DNA from: Aliarcobacter trophiarum LMG 25534
Lineage (GTDB): Bacteria > Campylobacterota > Campylobacteria > Campylobacterales > Arcobacteraceae
Direction: 5' to 3'
Length of the DNA: 64,000 nt
NCBI RefSeq assembly: GCF_003355515.1
Contig: NZ_CP031367.1
Coordinates: 1,364,001 to 1,428,000, forward strand
Each line of letters opens with the position of its first letter. Positions within the stretch are counted from its first letter, which is position 1. The notes below the pieces were generated by a model that saw only the letters and a program-made list of their open reading frames with translations, made no database searches and was not told where the DNA came from. Shown here one piece after another: positions 26,458-35,077 of the stretch. Made by a program: the position numbers and the translations under genes.

Positions 26458-27225
26458 TTAAAATAGAGCTAAAATCAAAATTCCAAATAAAATTCTATAA
26501 ATTCCAAAAGCAACAAATGTAAATTTCTCTAAAAACTTTAGAAATAATTTTATTACAAATAGAGCAACTAAAAAAGATACAACAAAACCAACAGCTAAAG
26601 TTAAAAAATTTCCATCTTGCAGTATCTCTTCATGGTGTTTATAAATATCATAAAATGTTGTAGCAACCATAACAGGAAAAGCAAGTAAAAAAGAGAACTC
26701 AGCACTTGCTTTTCTATTTAGCCCAACAATCATAGCTCCAATTATACTAGCTCCTGCTCTACTAGTTCCAGGTATTAAAGCAAAAACTTGAGCCAAACCT
26801 ATATAGAAAGCTTGTTTAAAACTAACATCTTCAACATCATTTATATGTTTTTTACTCTCATCATAAAACTTTTCAACAATTAAAAAAATAACTCCACCAA
26901 TAATAAACATATATGCAACAATTTCCATGCTAAATAGCTCTTTTACTTGTTTTGAAAAGATAAATCCAACCATCCCAATAGGGATAAATGCCAAAGCTAT
27001 TTTAAGCCAAAGATTAATGTGTTTAAATGTAAATTTACTAGGGTATACAAAAATTAAAGCCAAAATTGCAGCAAACTGTATTATTATCTCAAAGGCTTTG
27101 TTTACATTGTTTTGTTCAAGTCCTAAAAGTTCACTTAAAACTATTAGGTGTCCAGTTGAAGATACAGGGATAAACTCTGTTAACCCTTCTATTATTCCTA
27201 AATATATTGCATCAAATATTGTCAT
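26458..27225 (-). CDS. uppP: Undecaprenyl-diphosphatase
   Basis: 255 residues with about seven or eight membrane segments. The two active-site motifs are present: GIIEGLTEFIPVSSTGHLIV at residues 10-29 and ALIPGTSRAGASIIGAM near 150. UppP (BacA) removes a phosphate from undecaprenyl diphosphate, returning the carrier for peptidoglycan and O-antigen synthesis. Its start overlaps the stop of mqnA by 4 bases, so it is transcribed with mqnA rather than with the polysaccharide cluster. Confidence 0.94.
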   Translation of the reverse strand: MTIFDAIYLGIIEGLTEFIPVSSTGHLIVLSELLGLEQNNVNKAFEIIIQFAAILALIFVYPSKFTFKHINLWLKIALAFIPIGMVGFIFSKQVKELFSMEIVAYMFIIGGVIFLIVEKFYDESKKHINDVEDVSFKQAFYIGLAQVFALIPGTSRAGASIIGAMIVGLNRKASAEFSFLLAFPVMVATTFYDIYKHHEEILQDGNFLTLAVGFVVSFLVALFVIKLFLKFLEKFTFVAFGIYRILFGILILALF

Positions 27226-27887
27226 AAAACTCCTTTTTCTTTTGAAAGTTTTAAAAAGAGCTTTAAAGCTCTTTTCTCTTTATAGCCTAAATCATAATCT
27301 ATTTTTGTAAGATAGTTTAAAATATCATTTTTACTTATTCCACTTCGTTTTGAATAGATTTCCAAAATATATTGTGGAATTTTTATCTTTTTCTTATCAA
27401 AGTTTTTTGTGAGGTTCTTCAATCTTTTTTCGTATTTGTTATAACACAAAGTTGCAAAAACAAAAGGAAGATTATATCTATTTTGCCACTCTTTTGCTAA
27501 ATCTATAATCTTTTCATCTTTATTTTCAAGATAAAATTTCAAAGCTTTATCTCCAATAATAACCTCACCTTCTAACTCTAAAACTTTTGCTAAAGCATTT
27601 GAAGTTTTAGACTGAAAATCATCTTTTGCCTCTTTATTTGGTAAAACCAAAACAGATAAAACTTCATCTCTTGCAACTATTCCAAAGTCCAAAAACTTCT
27701 CAGCTCTTGAGCCAATTGAAGAGATAAAAGCACTATGCACTTTTCTTTTTTTAAAATTATTTGTAATTTTTGCTGGGTATGATTTTTTGTACTCTATTAT
27801 TGACTTAAGTTGGTTTGATTTTATATTTTTTTTGATATAAATGTGAAAAGGTAATAGGTTTATAAAATCAATTTTTGAAAATATCAT
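27222..27887 (-). CDS. mqnA: Futalosine-pathway chorismate dehydratase MqnA
   Basis: Start chosen at ATG 27887 (MIFSKIDFINLLPFHIY). A longer frame reaching 28145 would run antisense through moaD and adds nothing MqnA-like. About 221 residues: the N-terminal INLLPFHIY, then FISSIGSRAEKFLDFGIVARDEVLSVLVLPN (core ISSIGS and GIVAR), GDKALKFYL and LPFVFATLCYN. MqnA/MqnD proteins have a periplasmic-binding-protein fold but act in the cytoplasm on the alternative menaquinone route of Campylobacterota. The protein is somewhat short for the family. Divergent from moaD; uppP follows with a 4-base overlap. Confidence 0.82.
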   Translation of the reverse strand: MIFSKIDFINLLPFHIYIKKNIKSNQLKSIIEYKKSYPAKITNNFKKRKVHSAFISSIGSRAEKFLDFGIVARDEVLSVLVLPNKEAKDDFQSKTSNALAKVLELEGEVIIGDKALKFYLENKDEKIIDLAKEWQNRYNLPFVFATLCYNKYEKRLKNLTKNFDKKKIKIPQYILEIYSKRSGISKNDILNYLTKIDYDLGYKEKRALKLFLKLSKEKGVL

Positions 27888-27923
27888 AAAATTGTTGCCT
27901 TTAGTCTTTAAAATTAAAGTCGA

Positions 27924-27929
27924 TATAAT
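27924..27929 (+). promoter_or_regulatory. -10 box upstream of moaD
   Basis: A perfect TATAAT lies 28 bases before the moaD ATG. The hexamer 17 bases further upstream (TTAGTC at 27901) matches TTGACA only weakly, as is usual for Campylobacterota promoters. An AAGGG Shine-Dalgarno site precedes the ATG. Confidence 0.55.
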
Positions 27930-27957
27930 AGTATAAAAATAATTATAAGGGATTAAA

Positions 27958-28179
27958 ATGGTAAAAATAGAGTTTTTAGGACCTATAAATAAAGAGAGTA
28001 TTAATTTAGATATAAAAAATTTGAATGAATTATCAAATATTTTAAAAAATGATGAAAAAATATCATCTTGGCTTGAAACTTGTGCAGTTGCAGTAAATGA
28101 TACACTGGTTTTTTCTAAAGATTTTGAACTAAAAGGTGGAGACAAAGTTTCACTTCTTCCTCCTGTTTGTGGAGGTTGA
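27958..28179 (+). CDS. moaD: Molybdopterin synthase small subunit
   Basis: 73 residues, ubiquitin-like fold, ending LLPPVCGG. The C-terminal Gly-Gly is the residue pair that carries the thiocarboxylate sulfur for molybdopterin synthesis, so the length is complete. AVNDTLVFSKDFELKGGDKVSLLPPV has the usual MoaD end (core GGDKVSLLPPVCGG). The large subunit gene starts 3 bases after the stop, and its Shine-Dalgarno site is formed by the last moaD codons. Confidence 0.92.
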   Translation: MVKIEFLGPINKESINLDIKNLNELSNILKNDEKISSWLETCAVAVNDTLVFSKDFELKGGDKVSLLPPVCGG

Positions 28180-28181
28180 TT

Positions 28182-28631
28182 TTGTTTAGCAAAGATTTAC
28201 AAATTCATAATGGAAGTTTAGAGATAGAAAAAATTCACAACTCTTGGTATGAAAAATATAAGAACCTAAATTATGGTGCTTTTATTACATTTGTAGGAAT
28301 TATAAGAGATGAAAACAGTATAGATGGTTTAAGTTTTGATGTATATGAACCACTTTTAGAAAAATGGTTTAAATCGTGGCAAGAAAGAGCAAAAAAACAA
28401 AATGCAATAGTATTTTTAGCTCATAGTCGTGGTGATGTTTTAAATCATACAAGTTCATATATTGCAGGAGTTTGTAGCCCACAAAGGCGAGTTGCTTTAG
28501 AGCTTATTGATAGTTTTGTAGAAGATTTTAAGAAAAATGCTCCTATTTGGAAATATGATATGAGAAATAAACAGAGAATTTATGCCAAAGATAGAAGCCA
28601 AAAAATAGATGGTGCAGGAATTTTAGCATGA
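28182..28631 (+). CDS. moaE: Molybdopterin synthase large subunit
   Basis: Start chosen at TTG 28182 (MFSKDLQIHNG). A GGAGG at 28171-28175 gives a 6-base spacing to it, while an earlier TTG at 28167 lies before that site. The product has about 149 residues: GAFITFVGIIRDEN near 33 and RRVALELIDSFVEDFKKNAPIWKYD near 105 with the lysines that contact molybdopterin (core FKKNAPIWKYD). MoaE with MoaD converts cPMP to molybdopterin. The PHP-family gene follows with an ATGA overlap. Confidence 0.9.
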   Translation: MFSKDLQIHNGSLEIEKIHNSWYEKYKNLNYGAFITFVGIIRDENSIDGLSFDVYEPLLEKWFKSWQERAKKQNAIVFLAHSRGDVLNHTSSYIAGVCSPQRRVALELIDSFVEDFKKNAPIWKYDMRNKQRIYAKDRSQKIDGAGILA

Positions 28632-29431
28632 GTAAAAAAATAAGAGTAGATTTACATAATCACACAAAACTTTGTAACCATGCAACTGGTAGCGTTGATG
28701 AGTATGTAAAAAGAGCTATAGAGCTAAAAATTGATGAATATGGTTTTGCCTGTCATGCACCAATGAATTTTGACCCAAAATATAGAATGAAACTAGAAGA
28801 GAGAGCTTTATATGAAAATTGGGTAAATGAAGCAAAAGATAAATATAAAGATAAGATAAAAGTTCTTTTAGCTTATGAAGTTGATTATCTAAAAGGTTTT
28901 ATGCTTGATGAGATTTTAAATGCAAATGTTGATTATCTAATAGGATCAATACATTTTTTACAAAATAAAAATGAACTATGGGGATTTGATAACCCTGAGT
29001 TTATAGGTGTTTATGAAAGTGTTGATATAAATAAGATTTGGGAAGATTATTTTAGTGCAATTGAAGCTATGGCAAAAACAAACTATTTCCAAATAGTTGG
29101 TCATTTGGATTTAATAAAGGTTTTTAAATTTTTACCAAAAAAAGATGTTAGATTATTAGCAAGAAATGCTCTAAAAGAGATAAAAAAAGCAAATATGGTT
29201 TTGGAGATAAATCCAGCAGGTCTTAGAAAGCCTATAGGAGAAACTTATCCTTCAAAACAACTATTAGAAGAAGCCTATAATTTAGGAATTGAGATTACTT
29301 TTGGTTCAGATGCCCATAGTGTAGAGCATGTTGGATTTGGATATGAAGATGCTATAAATTTAGCAAAAGATATTGGTTATAAAAAGTGTGCTACTTTTTA
29401 TAAAAAAGAGATGAGTTTAATAGATTTTTAG
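28628..29431 (+). CDS. PHP-family histidinol-phosphatase
   Basis: 267 residues with the PHP metal-binding motifs: DLHNHTKLCNHATGS at residues 8-22 (HxH plus His), FACHAPMNF near 41, the Glu in LLAYEVDYL near 82, SIHFLQN near 106, GHLDLIK near 157 and FGSDAHSVEHVG near 224. This is the HisJ/HisK monofunctional histidinol-phosphatase type, acting in histidine synthesis. It overlaps moaE by 4 bases, although no other his genes are adjacent (hisH-hisA are at 48310). Another phosphoesterase activity is possible. Confidence 0.82.
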   Translation: MSKKIRVDLHNHTKLCNHATGSVDEYVKRAIELKIDEYGFACHAPMNFDPKYRMKLEERALYENWVNEAKDKYKDKIKVLLAYEVDYLKGFMLDEILNANVDYLIGSIHFLQNKNELWGFDNPEFIGVYESVDINKIWEDYFSAIEAMAKTNYFQIVGHLDLIKVFKFLPKKDVRLLARNALKEIKKANMVLEINPAGLRKPIGETYPSKQLLEEAYNLGIEITFGSDAHSVEHVGFGYEDAINLAKDIGYKKCATFYKKEMSLIDF

Positions 29432-29466
29432 ATAAAATCTTACCTTAAAATTTTTTGGAGTTAAAA

Positions 29467-30894
29467 ATGGGAAAATTTGTAAATAGTATAGAAGAGTTTT
29501 TTAAGTTTTGTAGTGAAAATGAAGTAAAGTTTGTAGATTTTAGATTTACAGATTTAAAAGGTACATGGCATCATGTGACTTATAATATCAAAGCAGTAAA
29601 TAGTGATTTACTAGCAAATGGAATGCCTTTTGATGGTTCATCAATAGATGCATGGCAACCAATTCATAAATCAGATATGATATTAAAACCAGATGTTCCA
29701 ACTGCATTTTTAGACCCATTTACAGCTGATAGTACAATAATAGTAATTTGTGATGTTTATGATATTTATGAAAAAAATATGTATGAAAAATGTCCTAGGT
29801 CTATAGCAAAAAAAGCTGTTGAGTACCTAGAAGAAGCAAACATTGGAGATGTTGCATATTTTGGACCTGAAAATGAATTTTTTGTTTTTGAAGATGTAAA
29901 AATTAAAGATCATGGAAATGAGTCTTACTATAGAGTTGATAGTGAAGATGGTGAGTGGAATAGTGCAAAAAATTATGAAGGTGGAAATATTGGACATAGA
30001 AGTGGTCTAAAAGGTGGATATTTCCCTGTAGCTCCTATTGACAATGGAGTTGATTTAAGAGCAGAAATGATGCAAGTTTTAGAGCAAGTTGGTCTTGAAG
30101 TAATTTTAGGTCACCATGAAGTTGCACAAGGACAACACGAGATTGGAATAGTTTATGGAGATTTAATTGAAGCTAGTGATAATGTTCAAAAATTAAAATA
30201 TGTTATCAAAATGGTAGCTCATTTAAATGGAAAAAGTGCAACATTTATGCCAAAACCACTTTATGGTGACAATGGAAGTGGAATGCATGTTCACCAAAGT
30301 ATTTGGAAAAATGGTAAAAATCTATTTTATAAGCAGGGTGAATATGGAAATTTAAGTGATATTGCACGTTGGTATATTGGTGGAATTTTTAAACATGCAC
30401 GTGCTGTTGCTGCATTTACAAACCCATCTACAAACTCTTATAAAAGATTAATACCTGGTTTTGAAGCACCATCAATTTTGACTTATTCATCTCAAAATAG
30501 AAGTGCCTCTTGTAGAATTCCTTATGGCGCAGGAGAAAAAGCAACAAGAGTTGAGATGAGATTTCCAGATTCAACTGCTTGTCCGTATTTAGCATTTTCA
30601 GCTATGCTTATGGCTGGACTTGATGGAATAAAAAATAAATATGAGCCAATTGGTCCTATGGATGATGATTTATTTGAACTATCTTTAGATGAAATTAGAG
30701 AAAGAGATATTCCTCAAATGCCTCATACATTAAGAGGTTCTTTAGAGGCTTTAATCAGACACAATGACTTTTTAAGACCTGTATTTACTAAAAAAATGAT
30801 AGATACATATCAGCACTTTAAATTCTCTACACAAGTTTGGCCTTATGAAGCTAGACCTACACCATTTGAGTTTAAAACTATGTACTCTTGCTAA
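29467..30894 (+). CDS. glnA: Glutamine synthetase type I, lacking the adenylylation tyrosine
   Basis: Start at ATG 29467, with GGAG 8 bases upstream; an upstream TTG is less likely. 475 residues with [11 protein letters not shown] near 49, [11 protein letters not shown] near 134, [14 protein letters not shown] near 213, [10 protein letters not shown] near 269 and [17 protein letters not shown] near 320. In the region of E. coli Tyr397 (NLYDLPPEE) this protein reads DLFELSLDE, so Phe403 takes the place of the tyrosine. The same loss is known from Helicobacter pylori. The enzyme is therefore probably not controlled by GlnE adenylylation. Confidence 0.96.
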   Translation: MGKFVNSIEEFFKFCSENEVKFVDFRFTDLKGTWHHVTYNIKAVNSDLLANGMPFDGSSIDAWQPIHKSDMILKPDVPTAFLDPFTADSTIIVICDVYDIYEKNMYEKCPRSIAKKAVEYLEEANIGDVAYFGPENEFFVFEDVKIKDHGNESYYRVDSEDGEWNSAKNYEGGNIGHRSGLKGGYFPVAPIDNGVDLRAEMMQVLEQVGLEVILGHHEVAQGQHEIGIVYGDLIEASDNVQKLKYVIKMVAHLNGKSATFMPKPLYGDNGSGMHVHQSIWKNGKNLFYKQGEYGNLSDIARWYIGGIFKHARAVAAFTNPSTNSYKRLIPGFEAPSILTYSSQNRSASCRIPYGAGEKATRVEMRFPDSTACPYLAFSAMLMAGLDGIKNKYEPIGPMDDDLFELSLDEIRERDIPQMPHTLRGSLEALIRHNDFLRPVFTKKMIDTYQHFKFSTQVWPYEARPTPFEFKTMYSC

Positions 30895-30927
30895 TATTAA
30901 GATAAGGGTTAATCTCTTATCTTAATA
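30895..30927 (+). terminator. Terminator after glnA
   Basis: A 12-bp stem starting one base after the stop codon: TATTAAGATAAG at 30895-30906 pairs with CTTATCTTAATA at 30916-30927, with a 9-base loop. The following bases are A/T-rich rather than a pure T run, so strength is moderate. Confidence 0.6.
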
Positions 30928-30997
30928 ATTTATATTCAATTTACTCCAATATCAAAATCAATTTATAATTATCTTTTTATATAACAATTTAATACTT

Positions 30998-31026
30998 TTA
31001 ACAATTAAGCACTATTTTTGTATAAT
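30998..31026 (+). promoter_or_regulatory. Promoter for ribH-nusB-pyrF
   Basis: TTAACA at 30998-31003 and TATAAT at 31021-31026 are 17 bases apart, a good sigma-70 match. The ribH ATG at 31059 lies 33 bases downstream, with TTGGAG as Shine-Dalgarno site. The glnA terminator is upstream. Confidence 0.7.
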
Positions 31027-31058
31027 GTAAGCTATTATTAAAGATTTTGGAGTTTAAA

Positions 31059-31529
31059 ATGAGAGTAATAGAAGGTTCTTTAAGGCTAAAAGGAAACGAA
31101 AGAGTAGCCATAATAAATGGAAGATTCAACCATATAATAACTGATAGATTAGTAGAAGGTGCAAAAGATTCATTCAAAAGACACGGAGGAAATGAAGCAA
31201 ACTTAGATTTGATTTTAGTTCCTGGAGCTTTTGAAATTCCCTTTGCACTTGAAAAAGCACTATCAAGTGGAAAATATGATGCTGTTTGCTGTGTTGGTGC
31301 AGTTATAAGAGGAGCAACTCCTCATTTTGATTATATTAGTGCAGAAGCAACAAAAGGAATAGCAACAGTTGCTTTAAAATTTGGAAAACCTGTATCAAAT
31401 GGTGTTTTAACAACAGATACAATAGAACAAGCGATAGAGAGAGCTGGTTCAAAAGTAGGAAACAAAGGTGCAGAAGCTATGCTTACAATAATCGAAATGC
31501 TAGATTTATATAGCGAAATGGAAAAATAA
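31059..31529 (+). CDS. ribH: 6,7-dimethyl-8-ribityllumazine synthase
   Basis: Start at ATG 31059 with TTGGAG before it. 156 residues: [17 protein letters not shown] near 18, [15 protein letters not shown] near 54, [17 protein letters not shown] near 78 with the catalytic His, and [17 protein letters not shown] near 113. RibH makes the lumazine precursor of riboflavin as an icosahedral or pentameric enzyme. nusB follows after one base; ribH-nusB-pyrF is a typical Campylobacterota operon. Confidence 0.95.
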   Translation: MRVIEGSLRLKGNERVAIINGRFNHIITDRLVEGAKDSFKRHGGNEANLDLILVPGAFEIPFALEKALSSGKYDAVCCVGAVIRGATPHFDYISAEATKGIATVALKFGKPVSNGVLTTDTIEQAIERAGSKVGNKGAEAMLTIIEMLDLYSEMEK

Positions 31530-31530
31530 T

Positions 31531-31926
31531 TTGGCAACAAGAACACAAGCAAGAGAGTCAGTAATTGGTCTTTTATATGCATATGATTTAGGTAATACTG
31601 AAATAGCGAAATTTGTCGACGATATTTTAGAAGAGAAAAAAATCAGAAATAGCCAAAAAGAGTTTGCTTTAAATCTATTTAATGGAACAGTTAAGAACTT
31701 AAACTCTATAGATGAGGATATTATTAAACATCTTACTCAAGGAACTTTAGAAGATGTTGGAAGTGTAGAAAAATCTATTTTACGACTTGCGATTTATGAA
31801 ATACAATTTGAAAAATTATCAAAAGCAATAGTTATAAATGAAGCAATAGAGTTGGCAAAAAAACTAGCAAGTGATGGTGCTCCAAAGTTTATAAATGCAA
31901 TTTTAGATCAACTAAAAAAGGTTTAA
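31531..31926 (+). CDS. nusB: Transcription antitermination factor NusB
   Basis: 131 residues; TTG start one base after ribH. It has the all-helical NusB plan: TRTQARESVIGLLYAYDLG at the N-terminus, LTQGTLEDVGSVEKSILRLAIYEI (core VEKSILRLAIYEI) near 80, and VINEAIELAKKLASDGAPKFINAILDQ (core KFINAILDQ) at the end. NusB with NusE binds boxA in the rRNA leader; a boxA-like site is present in this window at 40915-40927. pyrF follows after one base. Confidence 0.93.
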   Translation: MATRTQARESVIGLLYAYDLGNTEIAKFVDDILEEKKIRNSQKEFALNLFNGTVKNLNSIDEDIIKHLTQGTLEDVGSVEKSILRLAIYEIQFEKLSKAIVINEAIELAKKLASDGAPKFINAILDQLKKV

Positions 31927-31927
31927 A

Positions 31928-32626
31928 ATGAAAAAGGATATGAAACTTTGTGTATCTTTAGATTTAGAAAATAGTAGTGAAAATCTAGCTTTAGTAGAAA
32001 AAATAAAAGATTTTGATGTTTGGCTAAAAGTTGGCTTTAGAACATATTTAAGAGATGGCAAAAAATTCTTAGAAGATTTAAAAGCAATAAATCCAAACTT
32101 TAAAATATTTTTAGACCTAAAACTATATGATATTCCAAATACAATGGCAGACGCTGCTTTTGATATTTCAAACTTTGGACTAGTTGATATGTTTAATGTT
32201 CATGCAAGTGCTGGTAAAGAAGCTATGAAGACAGTTATGCAAAGAATTAAAGATATTCCAAACAGACCATTAGTTTTGGCTGTAACTGCTCTTACATCCT
32301 TTGATAATGATAGTTTTAAAAAAATATATGGTGAAGATATCGAAGTAAAAGCAAGAGAGTTTGCAAAAGAGACATTTGAAGCTGGACTTGATGGTGTTGT
32401 TTGTTCTGCTTATGAGAGTTTAGATATTAAAAATAGCACAAATAAAGATTTTATTACCCTATGCCCTGGGATTCGTCCTTTTGGAGAAGATAATGGTGAT
32501 CAAAAAAGAGTTGCTGATATAAAGTTTTCAAAAGAAAATTTAGTAGATTTCATAGTTGTAGGTCGTCCTATATATAAAGATGAAAACCCAAGAGATATAG
32601 TAAAAAAAATAATAGATAATATCTGA
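31928..32626 (+). CDS. pyrF: Orotidine-5'-phosphate decarboxylase
   Basis: 232 residues, TIM barrel. LCVSLDLENSSENLALV at the N-terminus holds the first Asp, VWLKVGFRTYL a substrate lysine, FLDLKLYDIPNTMADA near 62 the catalytic DxKxxD set, and VVGRPIYKDENPRD near 213 the phosphate-binding motif. It completes pyrimidine synthesis, making UMP. Last gene of ribH-nusB-pyrF; the tRNA-Ser promoter begins within 40 bases of its stop. Confidence 0.95.
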   Translation: MKKDMKLCVSLDLENSSENLALVEKIKDFDVWLKVGFRTYLRDGKKFLEDLKAINPNFKIFLDLKLYDIPNTMADAAFDISNFGLVDMFNVHASAGKEAMKTVMQRIKDIPNRPLVLAVTALTSFDNDSFKKIYGEDIEVKAREFAKETFEAGLDGVVCSAYESLDIKNSTNKDFITLCPGIRPFGEDNGDQKRVADIKFSKENLVDFIVVGRPIYKDENPRDIVKKIIDNI

Positions 32627-32662
32627 TTTATTTAATTAAGGGGGTTTTAAGGGGTTTTTCCT

Positions 32663-32668
32663 TATAAT
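32663..32668 (+). promoter_or_regulatory. -10 box of the tRNA-Ser/tRNA-Met unit
   Basis: TATAAT followed by TCCCGTCCAAATT. The same discriminator sequence follows the -10 box of the rRNA operon in this window. No good -35 hexamer is visible; the upstream bases are a G-rich tract. Confidence 0.6.
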
Positions 32669-32703
32669 TCCCGTCCAAATTTAATCAATTTAAATTTAGA
32701 AAC

Positions 32704-32793
32704 GGACAGTTGGGTGAGTGGCTGAAACCACCTCCCTGCTAAGGAGACGTACTGGCAACGGTACCGAGGGTTCAAATCCCTCACTGTCCGCCA
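32704..32793 (+). tRNA. tRNA-Ser (GCT)
   Basis: 90-nt class II tRNA. The 7-bp acceptor stem GGACAGT pairs with ACTGTCC, the anticodon is GCT at 32738-32740, there is a long variable arm, a TTCAAAT T-loop and an encoded CCA end. Confidence 0.95.
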
Positions 32794-32795
32794 CT

Positions 32796-32872
32796 GGGTC
32801 GTTAGCTCAGCTGGTTAGAGCACTCGGCTCATAACCGAGTGGTCGAAGGTTCGAGTCCTTCACGACCCACCA
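32796..32872 (+). tRNA. tRNA-Met (CAT)
   Basis: 77-nt tRNA with acceptor GGGTCGT/ACGACCC, anticodon CAT at 32830-32832, TTCGAGT T-loop and encoded CCA. The fully paired acceptor end argues against initiator tRNA. A CAT-type tRNA-Ile cannot be fully excluded. It lies just before a tyrosine integrase, so its 3' end is a likely attachment site. Confidence 0.88.
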
Positions 32873-33047
32873 GCTATTAATTCTTCAAAATCCAACAAAG
32901 TACTATAACGTTTTAAACTTACCATAGAATAGGGATTCTTAAGTCCTATGACGTTCATCAAAATACTACTAAATTCAGTTATAACAAAAAAAAATTGCGG
33001 TACAATTTACGGTATAAACTTTATAAATAGGATTTGTACCGTAAAAA
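32873..33047. other. Spacer between tRNA-Met and the integrase gene
   Basis: 175 bases without a gene. Near the integrase start there is an interrupted inverted repeat, GGTACAA at about 33000 and TTGTACC about 33 bases later, plus two copies of a TTTACGGTA/ACCGTAAA-like word. These could be integrase arm or operator sites. No second att copy can be shown because the other end of the element is missing. Confidence 0.4.
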
Positions 33048-33878
33048 ATGCCTAAACACATTAAAACACTTACTGATACTGAAGTAAAAAATTTAAAACC
33101 TAAAGAGAAAGATTATAAATTAAGTGATGGAAACAATCTTTTTATAGTTGTTAGAAAAAGTGGGAGTAAATATTTTAGATTTGATTTTACTTTTAATAAC
33201 AAAAGACAAAGTATGAGCTTAGGATCTTATCCTGAAGTTACTTTAAAAGATGCTAGAGAAAAAAGAAATAAAGCAAAAGAAAATTTAAAAAATGGAATTA
33301 ATCCCATTGAAACAAAAAATTCTAATTTTAAATTAGAAACTACATTTAAATATATTTCTGATAAATGGCTTGAACTACAAAAAAATGGCTGGAGCATATC
33401 TAATTATAATAAAATTAAAAGTAATTTAGAAAATAATGCTTATCCATTTATTGGTAATAAAAATATCCAAGATATTACTAGAAGAGATATTTTATTACTT
33501 GCAGAACGTATGGAAAAAAGAGATGCAATTGAATATGCAAATAGATTGCTAAATAATATACAAAGAATATATAAATATGCTGTTACAAATGAGTACACTG
33601 AACACAATATAATATCTGACATTGATAAGAAAAATTCTTTAAAACAAAGGCAAAGTAAAAATGTACCTGCACTAACCAAAGACTCAGAAGTGCAACAATT
33701 AATTTTAGATATTGATAGTTATGGAATTAATTTTAAAGCAGATATAAGCACCATTTATGCTTTAAAACTATCTCCTTATCTTGCTTTACGTCCTTATAAT
33801 TTAAGAAAATTGGAATGGTCAGAAATAAATTTTGAAAAAGAATATATTGAAATATCTGCAGATAAGATGAAAATGAAC
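33048..33878 (+). pseudogene. Phage/island tyrosine integrase (P4 type), truncated by an IS
   Basis: About 277 residues remain. The N-terminus has the arm-binding domain of P4-type integrases (TDTEVKNLKPKEKDYKLSDG, then SMSLGSYPEVTLKDAR), the core-binding domain follows at about 105-190, and the catalytic domain begins with the first active-site Arg in LALRPYNLRKLEW near 249. The IS element at 33879 cuts the gene before the second Arg motif and the nucleophilic Tyr, so the enzyme cannot be active. The final residues of the open frame are IS-encoded. Its place directly after tRNA-Met fits an integrated island whose remainder is lost. Confidence 0.88.
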
Positions 33879-33908
33879 TGGAATGACCCCAAGTTAGTAG
33901 ACACTTTT

Positions 33909-34745
33909 TTAATCAGTTAACACCTTGGGTTGAGTAACACTATCATTGTATCTTTTCTCAAATTCATTTGGACTTATAAAATCTAAAAAACTATGTCGTC
34001 TTTTTGAGTTATAAAACATTTCTATATATTCAAATATTTTATCTCTAGCTTCTGCTCTTGTATGAAATATAGTTTTTCTAACTAATTCTTTTTTTAATGT
34101 CTTAAAAAAACTCTCTGCTACTGCATTATCATAACAATTACCTCTACGGCTCATACTTGGGATAATATTATGATGCTTTAAAAATGTTTGGTATTCATAA
34201 GAACTATATTGGCTACCTTGATCTGAATGAAGAATTACTTTATGATTTTTAATTCTGTGAGTTGTTTTTTTCAAAGCTTTAATAATTAAAGATGTTGATT
34301 GTCTATGTCCTGTTGCCCAACCAATTATTTTTCTTGAATAAAGATCTATAACTGTAGCTAAATATAACCATCCTTCATAAGTTCTGATATATGTGATATC
34401 ACTAACCCAAGATTCATTTGGTTTATATGTTAAAAAACATTGTTTTAAATGATTTGGATGTGCTTTATGAATTGAACCAGCCTTATGCTTTGGTTTTCTT
34501 TTATAATTTCCTATTCCACAAAGTTTTGCTTCTTTCATTAATCTTGCAACTCTTTTCTTATTTACATGTATATTTGAAGCCTTTAAATCTTTATGAATAT
34601 TTCTATATCCATATATCCCATTTGACTCTCTATATGCTTTTTTTATCTCTTGTAAAATTTGTTGATTTTCAATCTCTAAATTTGAAATAGGTTGTTTTAA
34701 CCATTTATAATACCCACTAGGATGAACTTTCAATACAGTACACAT
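33909..34745 (-). CDS. IS3-family transposase OrfB (DDE integrase)
   Basis: The 278-residue part from the first ATG holds the HTH_21-like segment (AYRESNGIYGYRNIH) and the rve catalytic domain: first Asp in WVSDITYI near 115, second Asp in ILHSDQGSQYSS near 175, and Glu in NAVAESFFKTLKKEL near 210, giving a complete DDE triad. The frame is open well upstream of this ATG (VLCKQPKLKYAFIKEYQ and on to IRRMCTVL), meeting orfA at the A6G site. The working transposase is therefore probably an OrfAB fusion made by -1 frameshifting. The stop lies inside the left inverted repeat. Confidence 0.92.
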   Translation of the reverse strand: MCTVLKVHPSGYYKWLKQPISNLEIENQQILQEIKKAYRESNGIYGYRNIHKDLKASNIHVNKKRVARLMKEAKLCGIGNYKRKPKHKAGSIHKAHPNHLKQCFLTYKPNESWVSDITYIRTYEGWLYLATVIDLYSRKIIGWATGHRQSTSLIIKALKKTTHRIKNHKVILHSDQGSQYSSYEYQTFLKHHNIIPSMSRRGNCYDNAVAESFFKTLKKELVRKTIFHTRAEARDKIFEYIEMFYNSKRRHSFLDFISPNEFEKRYNDSVTQPKVLTD

Positions 34746-34792
34746 TCTTCTGATTGTGTACTGTATTTGATACTCCTTTATAAATGCGTACT

Positions 34793-35077
34793 TTAATTTG
34801 GGTTGTTTGCAAAGTACGCTGCGGCCTTTTTTAAAATATCCCTCTCTTCTGTAACTCTCTTTAATTCTTTTTGCAATCTTTTTATTTCAGCTGTTGTATC
34901 TTGAGTTTTTTTTATTTCTACTTCAGCTTCTGGTGATTTGTATTTTTTTATCCAGTTTCTCAAAGAATCATAATGGACACCTAACCTCTCAGCTGTTTCA
35001 ACAACCCCATATCCATTTTCTATAACTTGTTTTACAGCATCTCTTCTAAACTCTTCACTATATTCTCTTCTTGCCAT
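34793..35077 (-). CDS. IS3-family OrfA (HTH DNA-binding protein)
   Basis: Start at ATG 35077 (MARREYSEEF), preceded by a GAAGGA site. 94 residues with a helix-turn-helix (FRRDAVKQVIENGYGVVETAERLGVHYDSLRNWIKKY, core VETAERLGVHYDSLRNWI) at 10-48 and a leucine-zipper-like helix at 65-85 (IKRLQKELKRVTEERDILKK). It binds the inverted repeats and pairs with OrfB. The A6G slippery site lies 12 codons before its stop. Confidence 0.9.
   Translation of the reverse strand: MARREYSEEFRRDAVKQVIENGYGVVETAERLGVHYDSLRNWIKKYKSPEAEVEIKKTQDTTAEIKRLQKELKRVTEERDILKKAAAYFANNPN
34826..34832 (-). promoter_or_regulatory. A6G slippery site for -1 frameshifting (orfA to orfB)
   Basis: AAAAAAG read in the orfA frame as A AAA AAG (Leu-Lys-Lys-Ala region). 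A -1 slip joins the orfB frame, which is open from here to the orfB stop. A6G is the usual IS3 signal. Confidence 0.75.

Noticed and set aside
27888-28145. N-terminal extension of the mqnA frame
   Set aside because: It is antisense to moaD, whose C-terminal Gly-Gly shows that moaD is real. The MqnA-like part begins at ATG 27887.
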